Positions 1 through 13,200 of a stretch of 64,000 nucleotides of DNA are shown piece by piece (within the stretch, counting starts at the first letter, position 1; every line of letters starts with the position of its first letter). The notes under the pieces are model-generated. The model was given only the letters and a program-made list of their open reading frames with translations, made no database searches and was not told the origin of the DNA. The stretch comes from Rhodotorula mucilaginosa (Eukaryota > Basidiomycota > Microbotryomycetes > Sporidiobolales > Sporidiobolaceae). Location: NCBI GenBank assembly GCA_034406715.1, contig CP137880.1:248001-312000 (forward strand), written 5' to 3'. Made by a program: the position numbers and the translations under genes.

Positions 1-3000
1 CAAGCCGGCTCCGAACTCGTCAGTCAAGGCCTCCGAACCCTCGAGCTCTGCGTCGACAATCTCACGCAAGAATTCCTCAATCCGCTCTTCGCTCCCGTCA
101 TCGACGAGGTCATGGTCGGCTTGTGGAAACTTCTGCGTCCGCTGCCGTTTAACCACCAGCACGCGCACACGACGATGCGCATCCTCGGCAAGATCGGCGG
201 CAGGAACCGAAAGGGATTCGGGCCGCCGAAACTCGAGTGGAAGCCGGTCGGACCCGAGGCGCTCCTCAACATCAAGTTCGAGGGCAAGGACGCGGCAATT
301 CGAATCGCTCCCATCGTCGAGGTCCCACTCAAGATCATCCGCCGCGGCGACGTCCACTACCGCCGAGTCGCGTACCAGTTCCTCAAGTACTCGGTGGCGG
401 TCTTCCTGCGGGAGGTACGTCTATTACTTCTGCTCAATTTTCGAGGCGAAGACTTCCGGCCGGCTGACCGCTTCCTTGCCGAAACAGGGTCTCGCTGCCG
501 GAGAGCCGGAAGACACCTTCGGTCAGATCCTGAAAGGGCTCTTCGACGCGACGCGCGTCGACGATTTCCAGGCGCAGGCCAACAAGTACATCCTCGACCT
601 CGCCCGACTCACCTTCTCCCTCGAGCTCGGCAAACCCCTCCCGAGAGTCCGACGCACCCGAAGCAGGCGCTTCCGCTCTCCGCCGCCTTCATCGACGGCG
701 TCATCGAAAACATCTGCACGGTCGAATCGCCCGACTTGTCCGCCGCGGCGATCCAGACCAGGAAGATTGTCGAAGCGGTGCTCGAATGGCGGAAGCCGCC
801 GGTCAAGCCCGAAGGTGGTTCAGGTCGCGTGCCCCCCGATGCCGCGACGGCGTTGCTGCACCAGCTCGCGACCCGGATTGCGATGCACTGCTACGACCCC
901 TCGTGGCAGCGCAAGTGTGGCGCCGCGCGCGGCATCCTGATTCTCATCTCGGAGGTCGGCCTCGAGACGCGCTTCTGCATCGATCACGAGATCGAATTCA
1001 CCCGCGCGCTCCTCTTCGCCCTCAAGGACATGCCCGGCGAGGCTCCGTCGAACGCCGACATGGTCACCGACACGCTCCTCACGCTCGTACGCCTGTGCAG
1101 CACCAACATCGGCGAGGACGACAAGAAGGCCCGCCGCGTCACCCTCAACTACCTCGTCGGCCTCTTGCTTGTCGAAGTCAGCTGCCAGGTGGCATCGGTC
1201 CGCGACGCCGTCAAGCGAGCACTCAAGGTCGTCTCCGAGGGCGAGGGAACGCCGATCACCGAACTCCTGCGCCCGGTCAAGGACCGCCTCATCGGGCCGA
1301 TCTTCACCAAGCCTTTGCGCGCTCTCGGATTCACGATGCAGATCGGTCACATCGACGCCGTCACGTACTGCATCACGCTCGACCCTCCCCTCATCGAGGT
1401 CGATGAGCAGCTCGTCCGGCTCTTGCACGAGGCCCTCGGTATCGCCGACGCCGAAGACTCGGCGCTTCTCGGCGGCAAAGTCACCTACAAGACGATGGCG
1501 CCGCTCACGCAGCTCCGCGTCGTCTGTGTCCAGCTCCTCTCGCCTGTGTTGGCCAACTCCCAGCTCAACACGCCGAACTACAACCAGACGCGTATCCGCG
1601 CGCTCTCCGTCTACTTCAAGCTGCTCTACTCCAAGGCGCCCGAGGTCGTCGACGCGGCGTACCAGAGCTTGAAGCAGGTGATGTTGGCGCAGGGCAAGCT
1701 GCCGAAAGATCTCCTGCAGACGGGTCTCAAGCCCGTCCTCATGAACCTGGCCGACCACAAGAAGCTCTCGGTCGCCAGTTTGCACGTGAGTTGTACCGCT
1801 CGACAACGCTCGTACTCGCTTCTCGATACTGACGTCTTTCGATTTCCATAGGGGCTCGCCCGCCTTCTCGAGCTTTTGACGAACTACTTCAAGGTCGAGA
1901 TCGGCCAGAAGCTCGTCGACCACTTCCGGAGTCTCGCCGTACCCGCCGACATCCTCCGCGCCACGGCGAAGCAGTCGTCCGAAGACGGCGAACTCGAGGT
2001 CATGGCGGCGATCATCAACATCTTCCACCTCCTACCCCACCCCGCCGCCGGACAATACCTCGAGGACGTCGTCGAGATGGTCGTCTCCGTCGAACGGCTG
2101 CTCAAGAAGCTCAAGACGAGCATCTTCACGAAGCCGTTGACCGAGTTCCTCGCCCTTCACCCTGAGAAGACGACGTTGTTTTTCTTCAGCCGCCTCGGCG
2201 AAGAACGGTTCGTGCCGACTTTCCGCGCTGTCATCGCCTCCGAGCACGGCAAACCGATTCGCGACTACATCTCGGAACACGCACACGAGCTCTTCGCCCC
2301 GTGCTTCGAGAAGGACGGCGAGCTCGGCTACCACGCCGCTCTCGTCATTCGCGAGCTGATCGGAGTCGACAAGTCGTGGATCGTCCAGTGCGACCAGATC
2401 CTCCCGTTGCTCATCACGCGCTGGGTTTCGGACATCCGCCGGACTCGCCTCAAGATCCAAGGCGTGCCGCACGTCCAGCAGCTCAAGGAAGATGCGGTCG
2501 TCGTCGAAATCTTCATCGCGTACTTGCAGCAGGAGGAGCATGTCGATCTCCTCTTCCATCTCGTCGAGGCATACACGTAAGCGAGAATCGTTTGCGGTTC
2601 ACGTACCCTTTTCATGGCTGACTTGCAAGGTCCGCCTGCAGCTATCCGACTTCGGCAGACCACAACGTCCTCTCGCGCTTCTTGAACAGCCACGTCGCGC
2701 TTAGCGAAGACATCGGGTTGCGGCGCCGGATTCTCGACCGGTTTATCGACATCTACGAGAACCCGGCCGTCACGCAGGCTCACAAGAGCGCGGCCCTTCG
2801 GCTCCTCGTCAACCCGATTCTCCTCGTCGTGTACTCGCGAGGCGAACGCGAGTCGACCGTCGTCGACGCCGAGTGGATCTCCAAGGTGCACGCCAAGGTC
2901 TGGCTCTTGCCGCACAACAACCCGCTCGACCTCGGCGCACTCGACCAGGAGGAGCTCCGAGTCGAGCTCTGCCACATGACGACTCTGCTCATCCGCCACG

Positions 3001-6000
3001 TCCCGTCGCTGCTCGAGTCGGTCAAGAAGGAGGTCATCAAGTTTGGCTGGATCAGCATCCGCTTCGACGACATCGCTGTGACGCAGACGGCCTATATCCT
3101 TTTCGCGAGCTTCCTTGCCGAGTACGAGTCGCCGGCCAAGATCGTGGCTCAGATCTACGTCGCTTTGCTCCGTGCTCATCAGCCGGAAGCGCGAAGTCTC
3201 GTCCGTCAGGCTCTCGACACGCTCGCCCCGGCCTTGCCGAAGCGGATGCCCGGCGGATCGACGGCTGGGCCCGCCCAAGTCCCCGGTTGGGCATTCTTGA
3301 CCCGCCAAACGCTCGTCGAGGAGGGCTCGACGATGCCGCTGCTGGTCAACATCTATCAGCTCATTGTCCGCCACCCGGATCTCGTCTTTCCCGCCCGCGA
3401 CCAGTTCTTCCCGCACATGGTCGCGTCGCTCGCGAAACTCACGCTCAACTCGGCCATCACGGCCGACACGCGCGTCCTGACTCTCGACGTGATCGAGGTC
3501 ATCCTCAAGTGGGAAAAGAAGCGCGTCGAGCTGGCAAAGCAGGACGAGAGCAAGATGGACGTCGACAACGAGACCGCCTAGCGGTCGCCGAAGCGCATGA
3601 AGACCGAGCGCGGAGCGTCGACTGCGCCCTCTGTTGGCAGCAGCGGAGCGGGCATGACCTACGTCCCGCTGCCGTCGCTGCGCGACCAGGTTGTCAACAA
3701 CCTGTTGCGGTTCATCTCGAATTCGCCCGAGCCGGTCCAGCGCAACAACCTCGTCCATCAAGCTCTCGGCCTCCTGCGGGAGCTCATCGGACCGGGCGTC
3801 TGGGGCGAGAGCAGCGTCAAGCTCTCGTTCTTCCAGCGCAGTTTCGCGAGCGAGGTCGGCGACGACTCGCTCAGTCAGCTGTGCAATTCCGCCGAGGTTC
3901 TCAATGTCGTCAGTTCCTACAAGCCCGCCGAGTGGCATGTCCAGAACGTCGGCGTCCTGCACAGCATCATCGAGAAGGGCTTCTCCAGCGGCGAGATGCG
4001 GCTCGTATCGAGCTTGCGGCCGGTCATCGAGCGCTTGTTCGAGTACTTGCCTCGCAACGTCACCGTCGACTCGACCGATGTGCCGGTGCCAGTCAAGGCC
4101 TTCATCGAGTGGGCGCGCACGACTATCGACGAGGGCCTGCGGCAAATGGCCAACCTCCCGGCCATCCTCCTCCTGCTGCAGTCCTGGGCCAAGGTCGAGC
4201 TGGAGCGCATCGACGCGTTCGTCCCGGCACTCATTCGCGTCTTTACGCGATACATCAAGGAGCACACCGCTTCGGCCACCGTCGTGTCTTCGGTCGACCC
4301 GAACCTGCGTTTGCTCGTCTCGACTCTGGACGTCCTTCGACAGCGCGTCTCGCATCTCGGCGAGCAGCGTCGTTGGTTGCTCAGCGGCATCGTGCAGCTC
4401 GTCGAAAAGTCGTCCAACATCGACGTCTGCCGGTTCGTCTTGCAGATGGTCCGCAAGTGGGTCTTGACAAGGACGAGCAGTTCCCGACCCTGAAGGAGAA
4501 GGCCGGGATCCTCTCGAAGATGATCTCGTTCGAGTCGCGGGGCAGCGAGGCGCTCTCGAAGGACTTCCTGAACCTCATCCTCGACATCTACACCGATCCC
4601 GCACTCGCTCGCAGCGAGCTGACCTTCCGCCTCGAGCCGGCGTTCCTCATGGGCTGCAAGGTCCGCGACCCCGTCATCCGCTCCAAGTTCCTCGCCACCT
4701 TCGACAAGAGTCTCGCGACGGGACTCTTCAGCCGCCTCCACTACCTCCTCGGCGTGCAGAGCTGGGAGACGCTCAGCGAGACGTACTGGATCCACCAGGC
4801 GCTCGACTTGCTGCTCGGCGCCGTCGTCGCGAGGGACATGCTCTTCAACCCTGGCACGCCCCTCGCGACGGCCAAGAACCCGCCGACCGAGTTTGTCACC
4901 CAGCTCGAATCGTACACGATGGGCGAGCTCCTCGGCGCCGCGCGCAAGCTCCTCTACGCCGACCCGAACGCGACGCACGCGGTCTGGGTGTCGACCTTCA
5001 AGACGTCGTGGACTTGCCTGTCGCGCGTCGAGCAGCGTCACCTGACCGAGTTCATGGTCGGCCTGCTCGTCAAGGACTACCACCTGCGGAGCGTCGACCG
5101 CCGCCCGAACGTCGTTCAGACGCTCCTCCAGTCCACTGGATCATCACGGCGCAGAAGCTGCAGCAGGTGAGCCTTTTTCCTCGCGCTCATTTCTGTCCCT
5201 TCCTTGAAGCTGACTGTGACGCTTCTTTTTCTGCAGTGGGATGTCTCGTCTGAGTACGCGTCTTCGACCCTTTTCCGTGCCACTCGTCAGCAGCGAAGAA
5301 AACTGACGACCAGTGTGTCCTTCCTGCAGCATGGCCAAGAACGAGGGCAACAAGGAGCTCCTACTCGAATGCGCGTGGCGCCTCGCCGACTGGAACCAAG
5401 AACGCCCCATGATCGAGAGCGCCCTCCCCTCGATGACGCCCGTCGCGACACCCCGCCGTCGCGTCTTCGAGACGTACTTGGCGCTGCTCGCCGTGTACTC
5501 GGCCAAGACGCCCGAATAGGCGGCCGTCGCGAAGAAGACCTTCGCCAAACTCTGCGACGAGGGAGTGCAGCTCTCCCTGCGCAAGTGGTACTACCTGTCC
5601 GAGACCGTCACGCAGGCGCACTACCCGCTGCTGCAGACATTCCAGCAGTTCGTCGAGCTGCAGGAGACGCAGCAGATCTTCGCGCGCATCGCGCAGACCA
5701 ACGCGCAGAACCTCGACACGCGTTCCGCAGAGCTCAAGAGCATCGTCGGCACCTGGCGCGACCGTCTGCCGAACCTCTGGGACGACATCAACGTTTGGTC
5801 CGACCTCGTCGCCTGGCGCCAGCACGTCTTCTCGGCGATCAACAAGGCGTACCTTCCGCTCGTCCCTCCTCCCAACGCGCCGGGTTGCCAGCAGTACGCG
5901 AGCTCCTTCGCCTACCGCGGCTTCCAGGAGACAGCCTGGATCATCAATCGGTTCGCGCACGTCGCCCGCAAGCACAACCTCCACGAGGTCTGCATCACGT

Positions 6001-8902
6001 CGCTCACCAAGATCTACACCTTGCCGAACATCGAGATCCAAGAGGCGTTCCTCAAGCTCCGCGAGCAGGCGAAGGCGCACTACCAGAACCCGTCAGAGCT
6101 CGCGTCGGGACTCGAGGTCATCGACAACACGAACTTGATGTACTTCAACGGGCCGCAGAAGGCCGAGTTCTTCACGCTCAAGGGCATGTTCCTCGCCAAA
6201 CTCAAGCGGCACGACGAGGCGAACCAGACCTTCAACCTCGCCGTCTCGATGGACATGAGCTTCCCGAAAGCGTGGGCGGAATGGGGCGAGTACCACGACC
6301 GCATGTTCAAGGAGAACCCGACGGACCTCAACATCGCCGCGAACGCCGTCGGCTGCTACCTGCAGGCGGCCGGCCTCTACAAGAGCGCCAAGGTCCGCAG
6401 GCTTCTCGTCCGGACCCTCTGGTTGCTCAGCCTCGACGATGCGGCCGGCACCATCGCCAAGGCGTTCGACAACTACAAGGGCGAGATCCCGACGTGGTAC
6501 TGGATCACCTTCGTCCCGCAACTACTCCTTACCTACACCAAGACCGACGCTCGCTACGTCCGCAATATCTTCGTCAAGATCGCCAAGACGTACCCGCAAG
6601 CGCTGTTCTTCCAGCTCCGCACGACGCGCGACGACTTGCAGCAGGCCAAGCAGCGCTGGCTCGCCGGCGAGAAGATGCGACAACAGGCGATTGTGCGTGC
6701 AGCAGACGCCGCGGCTGCGAAGGGCGAGGCGCCTCCGCCCGAACCCGAGTCGAGCTCGCAGCCGCTTGTCACTCCCGGTGGCACGCAGATCCCGGCACCG
6801 ATCCAAGGACAGCGCCAGCCGTGGGACTGGGTCGACGACATTATGGCGATCCTCAAGACGGCGTTCCCGCTCCTGGCGCTCTCGATGGAGATGATCGTCG
6901 ATCAGATGTCGAGTCGCTTCAAGCCGCAACCGGACGAGGACATCTACCGTCTCATCAGCGCCCTCCTCTCGGACGCCCTTCAGGTGCGTGAACCGTGCTT
7001 TGCTTCCCTTCCCTCTTCGGTCGCTCACCTCGTGCCGCGCTCGCAGCAATACGTCGCCCGCGCCGCCTTGCCGAACGACGACGGACTCCTCGCCCCGAGC
7101 ACGAACAGCAACATCGCCCGCTTCGCCGAAAGTCTGCAGCCGCCTCATACGAAGGTGCGTTTCTCCCTACCTGCAGCCTCGCAGCAGAACTCCTCTACGC
7201 GATATTGACGTCTCTCTTCCTGCGCGACAGGCCGAGTTCGAGAAAGACTTCCTCACGTCGAAGCCGAACCTCCGCGAATACGTCAAGCGCCTGCAAGAGT
7301 GGCGCGACCGCTACGAGAAGACGCTCAACAGCAAAGCGAAGCGAGTCAACCTCGAAGCGTCGTCTCACTGGCTCGTCGAGTTCCAGTACCAGAAGTTCGA
7401 CGAGATCGAGGTGCCCGGCCAGTACCTGCAGCACGAGGACAACAGCAACAAGTTTGTCCGGATCTCACATTTCTCTAACCGATACGACGTCCACCGCGGG
7501 CACGGTGTCTTCTTCCGGCGCCTGACGATCCTCGGCCAAGACGGCAGCGTCCACCAGTTCATGATCCAGATCCCGGCCGCTCGCACTTCGCGGCGCGAGG
7601 AGCGGATCATGCAGCTCTTCCGCATGCTCAACTGGTGCGCCTTCTCGCTTCGCGCCATCCGCGATTTGCGAACAGCACTGACGCTCTCGCTCCTCGCAGC
7701 ACGCTCTCGAACCGCAAGGAATCGCGCAAGCGGAATCTCCAATTCGCCGTTCCCCTGGTTGTGCCGCTCTCTCCGAGCGTGCGGATCGTCGAAAGCGACG
7801 CTTCCATCGCGACGCTGCAGGAAGTCTTGGAGGACCACTGCGAGTCGCTCGGTCTCAGCAAAGAGGACCCCATTCTCGCCTACACCGAGCGCATCCGCAC
7901 GATGCACCGCCAAGAGCCGCCGCTGAACGTGAGTCCCGCCTGTTTCTCACCTTCTCGCCTGATCACAAGCTCATCGACCGACATGCTCGCAGCGATCCGA
8001 GATCCTGGCGGCCCGCCAGGAAGTCTTCGAAGAGCTCAGCAACAAGATGGTCCCGGACGACGTGCTCAAGAAGGTCAGTCTGAACCATTCAGCCGAACCG
8101 TCACGTCCACTTCGCAAGCTGACACCGCACAATTCTCGCTCAGTACCTCACCAAGTCAATGGCTTCGCCCAACGATCTCTGGCACCTGCGCAAGCACATG
8201 ACGACGTCCATGTCGTCGTTCATCTTCATGACTTACGTCATGTCGATGGCCGACCGGCGGCCGCAGCGCATTCACATCTCGCGCGCGACTGGCAAGATGC
8301 ATACTTCGGACATGGTTCCTTGTGAGTTCCTCCACGGCTCTCGTCGACTCACCGCGCACAAAGACTGACCTCGGTTCTCTTGCTACGCACAGCCATCGTT
8401 CCTGGCAAGCCGGAACTCGTTCACGGCGAGCCGGTACCCTTCCGCTTCACCCCCAACTTCCAGCGCTTCATCGGCCCGCACGGCATCGAAGGTCTCTTGA
8501 CGAGTTCGCTCGTCGCGACCGCGCGCGCTCTGACCGAATCCGAGGTACGTCTTCCGCCGCTCCGTCGCGACCGCTCCCCTCTTATTGACCCTCGTCCGCC
8601 CGTCACCCGCAGTACGACCTCGAGCACCGACTCTCGATCTTTGTCCGGGAAGAGATCAGCACTTTGTTCACAATGAGCAAGGCCGAGCCGCGAGCCAACC
8701 TTCGCGACTACGTCCTCAACGCGATCGACGCCATCGTTCGCAGGGCTCAGGTCATGAGCTGCAAGTACGGGCGCGAAGAGGTCGGTTCCCCCATGCCCAG
8801 TCAAGCTTGTGCAGGCAACCAACTGATGACTAGCTTGCATCTTAACAGCCCCCTTCCGCTGTCATCCCCTTCGTGCTTCTTGCAAAACTTAGATGAACCT
8901 CA
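1..8902 (+). pseudogene. TRA1: TRA1/TRRAP (SAGA and NuA4 subunit), 3' part, apparently degenerate
   Basis: Encodes the C-terminal part of Tra1/TRRAP, the huge PIKK-family pseudokinase scaffold that recruits SAGA and NuA4 acetyltransferases to activators. It begins before base 1. Helical repeats run to about 4.4 kb, the FAT domain to about 7.2 kb (for example DNTNLMYFNGPQKAEFF near 6.12 kb), then the kinase-like domain (FFRRLTILGQDGS near 7.5 kb, RKESRKRNLQF near 7.73 kb). Introns with clean sites lie at about 415-487, 1786-1851, 2577-2641, 5168-5235, 7638-7701 and several more to 8.85 kb. Lesions seen: a one-base frameshift near 643; in-frame TAG at 3579-3581; a one-base frameshift near 4464; a jump at about 5134 from VVQTLL to HWIITAQKLQQ, where the family has roughly 120 more residues; in-frame TAG at 5517-5519; and after PSAVIPFV (about 8.87 kb) a stop instead of the usual tryptophan-containing tail. 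Identity is certain. A degenerating copy is the simplest reading; sequencing error could explain the single-base lesions but not the deletion. Confidence 0.9.
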
Positions 8903-9053
8903 AAAAGACTCAATGTACAGGGTTCAAAGTGGGAGTGTGACACGTGGGGTGCAGCAAACGAGCGGAGCAACAGTTACACTAGAAGGGCGATGAGATCTAC
9001 GGGGTCTCCCCAGGAGACAGGGGGTTTATCGGACCGTCTGGCGTAGCCTCAAA
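8903..9053. other. Intergenic, TRA1 remnant to F-box gene
   Basis: The similarity to TRA1 stops at about 8.87-8.90 kb and the sequence that follows matches nothing I recognise. No repeat pair or target-site duplication is visible by eye. This is the left edge of the accessory island. Confidence 0.5.
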
Positions 9054-10031
9054 TCAGAGATGAACGCGTCCGAGTGGGGCTGGCAATTGACGAAGTCGGG
9101 ACAGCATTGCGTTGCCAAAGCTGCGATAACGGGCATCCATCGCATTGTACCGTTGTCCATCAAAGATCAGTTTGAGATCGTCAAGGAGGCGTGGACCGTC
9201 TCCACGGGCAATCTGGCCACGGTCCCAAGTCAGACTGGTGCGTGCACAGAGTGGATAATCAGACGGGTGACTCACTGCCTCGTCTAGATCGTCGATGATG
9301 TATGTAGTAATGTCTGCAAGAGCATCGCCTTGATCCCCTAAAACGAGGGTGAGTTTGCGCAGGTATTGCCACTGGATTCCGCCGAAGAAATCGATCGGGT
9401 GGATAAGTGTCAGTTTCTCTGCCCTAACAACAGACATGAAGCTGCGCGGAGCGATGCCGTGGAGGGTGACAGCAATCGGACCCCGGCTGACCGCGGCCAA
9501 GTCCCGTGACAGGCCCAGCCACGGGCCAGGGCATGGCACCTCGATCGACTCGAGCGCAGGCAAGCTGGGCGTAACCTGCCCGAGGCGATAGCCGATGCGA
9601 TTGGTGCGAATGGTCAAGTGGCGCAAATTGGTCATTTTGAGAAATCTGCCCTCCCGCAGGATGTCGAGGTCGAATCGGATGGATCTGATGAGGGACAAGT
9701 CCCACGTGTACGTCCCTTTGAAGAGGCAAGGTAACTGGTCACACCAATCCTTGAAACGCCTCGCAGGAAGGGCCAGGTCGCGCAGGATGGCACGCCCCAC
9801 CAAGCCAGCCAAATGCCGACAGACTAGCTGCAATTTTAGGGCATCCCGGTACCCCGCGTACAGGTATACATCATCTGCTGAGTTATATTCTGCACAGCCA
9901 TCAAGTGCTGACACCTCTTGGTCTGCGGATGCAAAGCACGCATCGACCGTGAGGTAAAAGATCTCCTCGACAAGCTCAACGGGCAACTCTGATCCCGGTC
10001 CCCTGGCCGGTCCAGCTTCGTCAGACGACAT
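9054..10031 (-). CDS. F-box-like protein
   Basis: Single-exon ORF of 325 residues starting at the ATG at 10031. Near the N-terminus it has ELPVELVEEIFYLTV, followed by LQLVCRHLAGLVGRAIL at about residues 65-85: the Leu-Pro...Ile-Phe and later Val-Cys/Leu pattern of basidiomycete F-box-like domains. The rest is leucine-rich (for example LRHLTIRTNRIGYRLG), as in F-box proteins that present substrates to SCF ubiquitin ligases. The insertion of about 25 residues between the two halves of the box is common in mushroom and red-yeast F-box families. It is divergently oriented to the OTU-domain gene with 225 bp between the two starts, so the two may share a promoter region. Function is inferred from motif shape only; the substrate is unknown. 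Confidence 0.65.
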   Translation of the reverse strand: MSSDEAGPARGPGSELPVELVEEIFYLTVDACFASADQEVSALDGCAEYNSADDVYLYAGYRDALKLQLVCRHLAGLVGRAILRDLALPARRFKDWCDQLPCLFKGTYTWDLSLIRSIRFDLDILREGRFLKMTNLRHLTIRTNRIGYRLGQVTPSLPALESIEVPCPGPWLGLSRDLAAVSRGPIAVTLHGIAPRSFMSVVRAEKLTLIHPIDFFGGIQWQYLRKLTLVLGDQGDALADITTYIIDDLDEAVSHPSDYPLCARTSLTWDRGQIARGDGPRLLDDLKLIFDGQRYNAMDARYRSFGNAMLSRLRQLPAPLGRVHL

Positions 10032-10256
10032 CGTCTCTCACAACTGTTTGGAGTGGAGAGGGAGAAAGAGACAGTGAAAAATGATGCCCTCCAGCTCTCC
10101 GGCAAGTCCGCGGCGTGGCGGTGCAGTGGGTGCGAGCGCACAGCTCTCCCGGACCTGGTTCTGCCAAGCTGCTTTCCCTTATCTTAGCCGACCTTGTGCG
10201 CCTCACCAGGAACTTGTCAACACCATCTTGCTTGCGCTATCTCTTGTGGGTCACAC
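10032..10256. promoter_or_regulatory. Shared intergenic region between divergent F-box and OTU genes
   Basis: The 225 bp separate two divergent start codons (10031 on the minus strand, 10257 on the plus strand). It contains a purine-rich stretch at about 10051-10080. It must hold both promoters, but I cannot name a specific binding site. Confidence 0.4.
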
Positions 10257-13200
10257 ATGACCAGTCCAATCCGACCCGAGGTCCGCGCTGTACTCGAGCC
10301 TGTCGAGGGAACACCCCCGAGAACTCCAGATTGCACCGCTCAAACTGTGGACAGTCCCGAGTTTGTCGAATATCGCCGCCTTGCACAGCAACTGCTCGCC
10401 TTCGGAATTGTTATTCACGCGAGCACCTTACAGCGCGAGTCGATTGAATTGGCGCCCGCGAATGTATGACGGTGCTGATGGTTGCGGACCCTCTAGGTCT
10501 GCGCTTGTCGCTTGTGCATGAGACTGTTGCGCAGCTGGCGCTGTCGCTGCCTCTCAGTCGCGCTGAAGCAGAGTACATAGTCGGCCAGTGTCAGTGGACG
10601 GAAGATTGTGGGCCCTTGTCTCTGACGGGTCTCCTCGCGGGCGAGGACGACGTTGTCAACGAGCTTTGCGGTAAGTCGAGTTGGGGCATGACAGATGACT
10701 CTGCTTGTAGGAGATACTGATTCTCTCCGCTCACAGACCGTGTTGTGTACGGGCCGTGGTGGACAGAACTGGTCGAAGCAATGGGGGCTGGTACGTGGTA
10801 CTTGCTGCCAACCATCAAAAGATATGTGGGCTGATATTCTGCCTTGTTCTGCAGGGACTGCCCTCGTACAGCATGTCAAGAGTATCGGACAATCCCACAC
10901 CGCAGAGGCTCTGGCAGAGGCAACACAATCCCTAGACCCAACTTACTCGTTGTGGCCCGCCGGACTCACCTTGTCGGAGGCCTCAGACCTCTCTCCGCCG
11001 ATGTGATCCCCGTGTTGCACCCTGCAGACAGTAGTGACACCTGAGCTGACTTGTATCGGAACAACAGGCCAACACGGGCAACCGAATTGATCGAGCGGGC
11101 AAGAAGCCTGACCGTCCATGTGCAGCGTCCGTTCGTGCATGACAGTCCGAAGTTTGAATTCTTTGCAAATCCCGCGTACGTTTTATGCGGTATATTCATG
11201 AGCCCACGTGAGAGCATGCGCTGACGGTTGCTCTACAGCCCTCATGAACTCCGCGTTGTCGACCCGCTTCTCATTTGCGCCGTCGCTCATCGCCCTAAAC
11301 CCGATGTCCGCTTTTTCCCAGGGCGTGAATGGGCTGATGCTGTACTCAAGTCCATCAAGTGTATGCAAATCCTGTTGTCCTGGGTGAACACGCGACCTGA
11401 CCAGAGCTAGTGCCCGAAAACAGCGCACCCCAACGTCGCTCCTTCAGCTGACGACTCGACGCGCACCTTCATCGACACGCCCTCCGCGCAACTACCGCAG
11501 AAAAGTTTGCTCGTTGACATTTCAGTTGGACTGTGCATCATCCACGTCTGCTGGACACTACCCGACATGCGCCGCGAAAGTATGCGAATCGCTGTCGTGT
11601 TCCGCGAGCAGCAGGCGACGGCGTCGTTTTTCCTGCGCAGTCCTCTGACGCATCGGATTGCGATTGATCACGTCAACAGTACTGAGCGAGTTGCCGTGCT
11701 AAGACCAGCCAATGCAACAACGAAACTGACTCTCAACATGCCCTGCAAAGGCAGAGCCCGGTCGTCGTCTACCCGTACGGCGTTTTCAAGAAGAATTCCG
11801 ATCCGCTTCTGCAGATGGAGACAGAGACAGGCGAACAGTTCTTTGCTGCGGTCGGCCTCCCATCGAACTGCAAGTCGACAATATCCCTCGTCCGATGTTG
11901 GTCAAATACTGATGAGTTTCGAGGCAGTCGAATTGACGCAAGCACCCCCTGCGCCGAAACGACTTCACGCAACGGCTTCCGGCGATTACGTGCATCTGTC
12001 AGCCTACCAACCTGGTGGCTGGATCCGCTGCAGGGGGATCCCGCAGCGGCACCATGCCCCGCCACAGATAGACCTGGTTCCGTCCACTCTCGAACGGCGG
12101 CGGCGCCAGGTCCAAGCAGCAGCAGCCAAGCCCGGAGATCGAGCCCAGCCTTCTGGCCCGGGCCCGGCAGCCAAGCCTCGCGCGGCGAGCCAGTCGCCCG
12201 ACCGAAAGCGGCAGGCTTCGCAGCCTCGATCGGCACACTCGCCGAAAAGAACGCGCGCGAACCTGCCCACGAGTGCCTCGGCAGCTCCAGGAACCACGGC
12301 TGCAGCAGCCCAATCACTTCCCGCAGCTCAAGTTGACCAAGCCATCATAAGGCCGTACATGCAGAGTCTGTTTCCTGTGCTGCAACCGACTGCGAAAGCC
12401 ACCTCAACGGAACAGCCTCAAGGTGAGTCTCCTCCGCCTGGCTGCCCCTTGGCAAAGGCTAATAGCGTTGGTCCATGATGTGACACAGGAGACAAGTCGC
12501 AAGGTAAGTTACCTGCCTTCAAGTGCGTGATCACTGGAGCTGATGTTGGCCTTCTCGACAATAAAGATGCGCCCTCGGATTCGTCAGCATCCATGCAGGA
12601 CATTCCGAGTGGTGATACGGCCACAACTGGCATTGCCATGTTGCAGGGAGGCATCAAGCGGACCTCGACGCTGTCTGGCCCGCTGTACATTGCGGAGGTG
12701 ACGCCGGCCAGCGAGGCAAGCGGCAATGGTGACTGCTTTCCCGACTCGGTTGCCATCCTGGCCATGCAGTCTGGGAAGCAGTCAAGCCTGAGCTTGCGGC
12801 AGAAGCTCTGTGCACTGGTGCGGGAGGCGTACGGGGACTGGCAGCGGTACTACTACGGCGTCCCGAATTCGATCGAGCTCTCACCTGAAGCGAACGCAAC
12901 TCAAGAGGGTGTTATCATGTGGGCCAAGGCGCCGGATGGTTTCAAAGACCAGGTCCAGCTCAAAGGTTGGAACACCCCCGGTGCCAGGTTCGCGGGCTTC
13001 CTTGAGAACCAGAGCAAAGGAGGCCAATGGCTCAACGTCTCGGACGCGTTCTTCTTTGCCACGATCCTGGACCGGGACATCTTTGTCCTCGACACCGGGT
13101 TCCGCAACGGCGGAGCGAACCCGCAAATACACCTCTATCGCTCAGGCCGAGCCCGCCTGAGCCAGCAAGAGGTGGACACCCTCGTACGGGATGACGTCTT

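Noticed and set aside
820-4355. Long minus-strand ORFs over the TRA1 region
   Set aside because: They are antisense shadows of GC-rich coding sequence: Asp/Glu/Arg-rich translations without motifs, while the plus strand reads a known protein family.
3579-5519. Reassigned TAG codon (stop read as glutamine) to explain the TRA1 stops
   Set aside because: Other genes in the window end at TAG as a normal stop (for example MLL-TAG at 18.07 kb apart, RGP1, EDC3 and prohibitin), and the frameshifts and deletion would remain unexplained.
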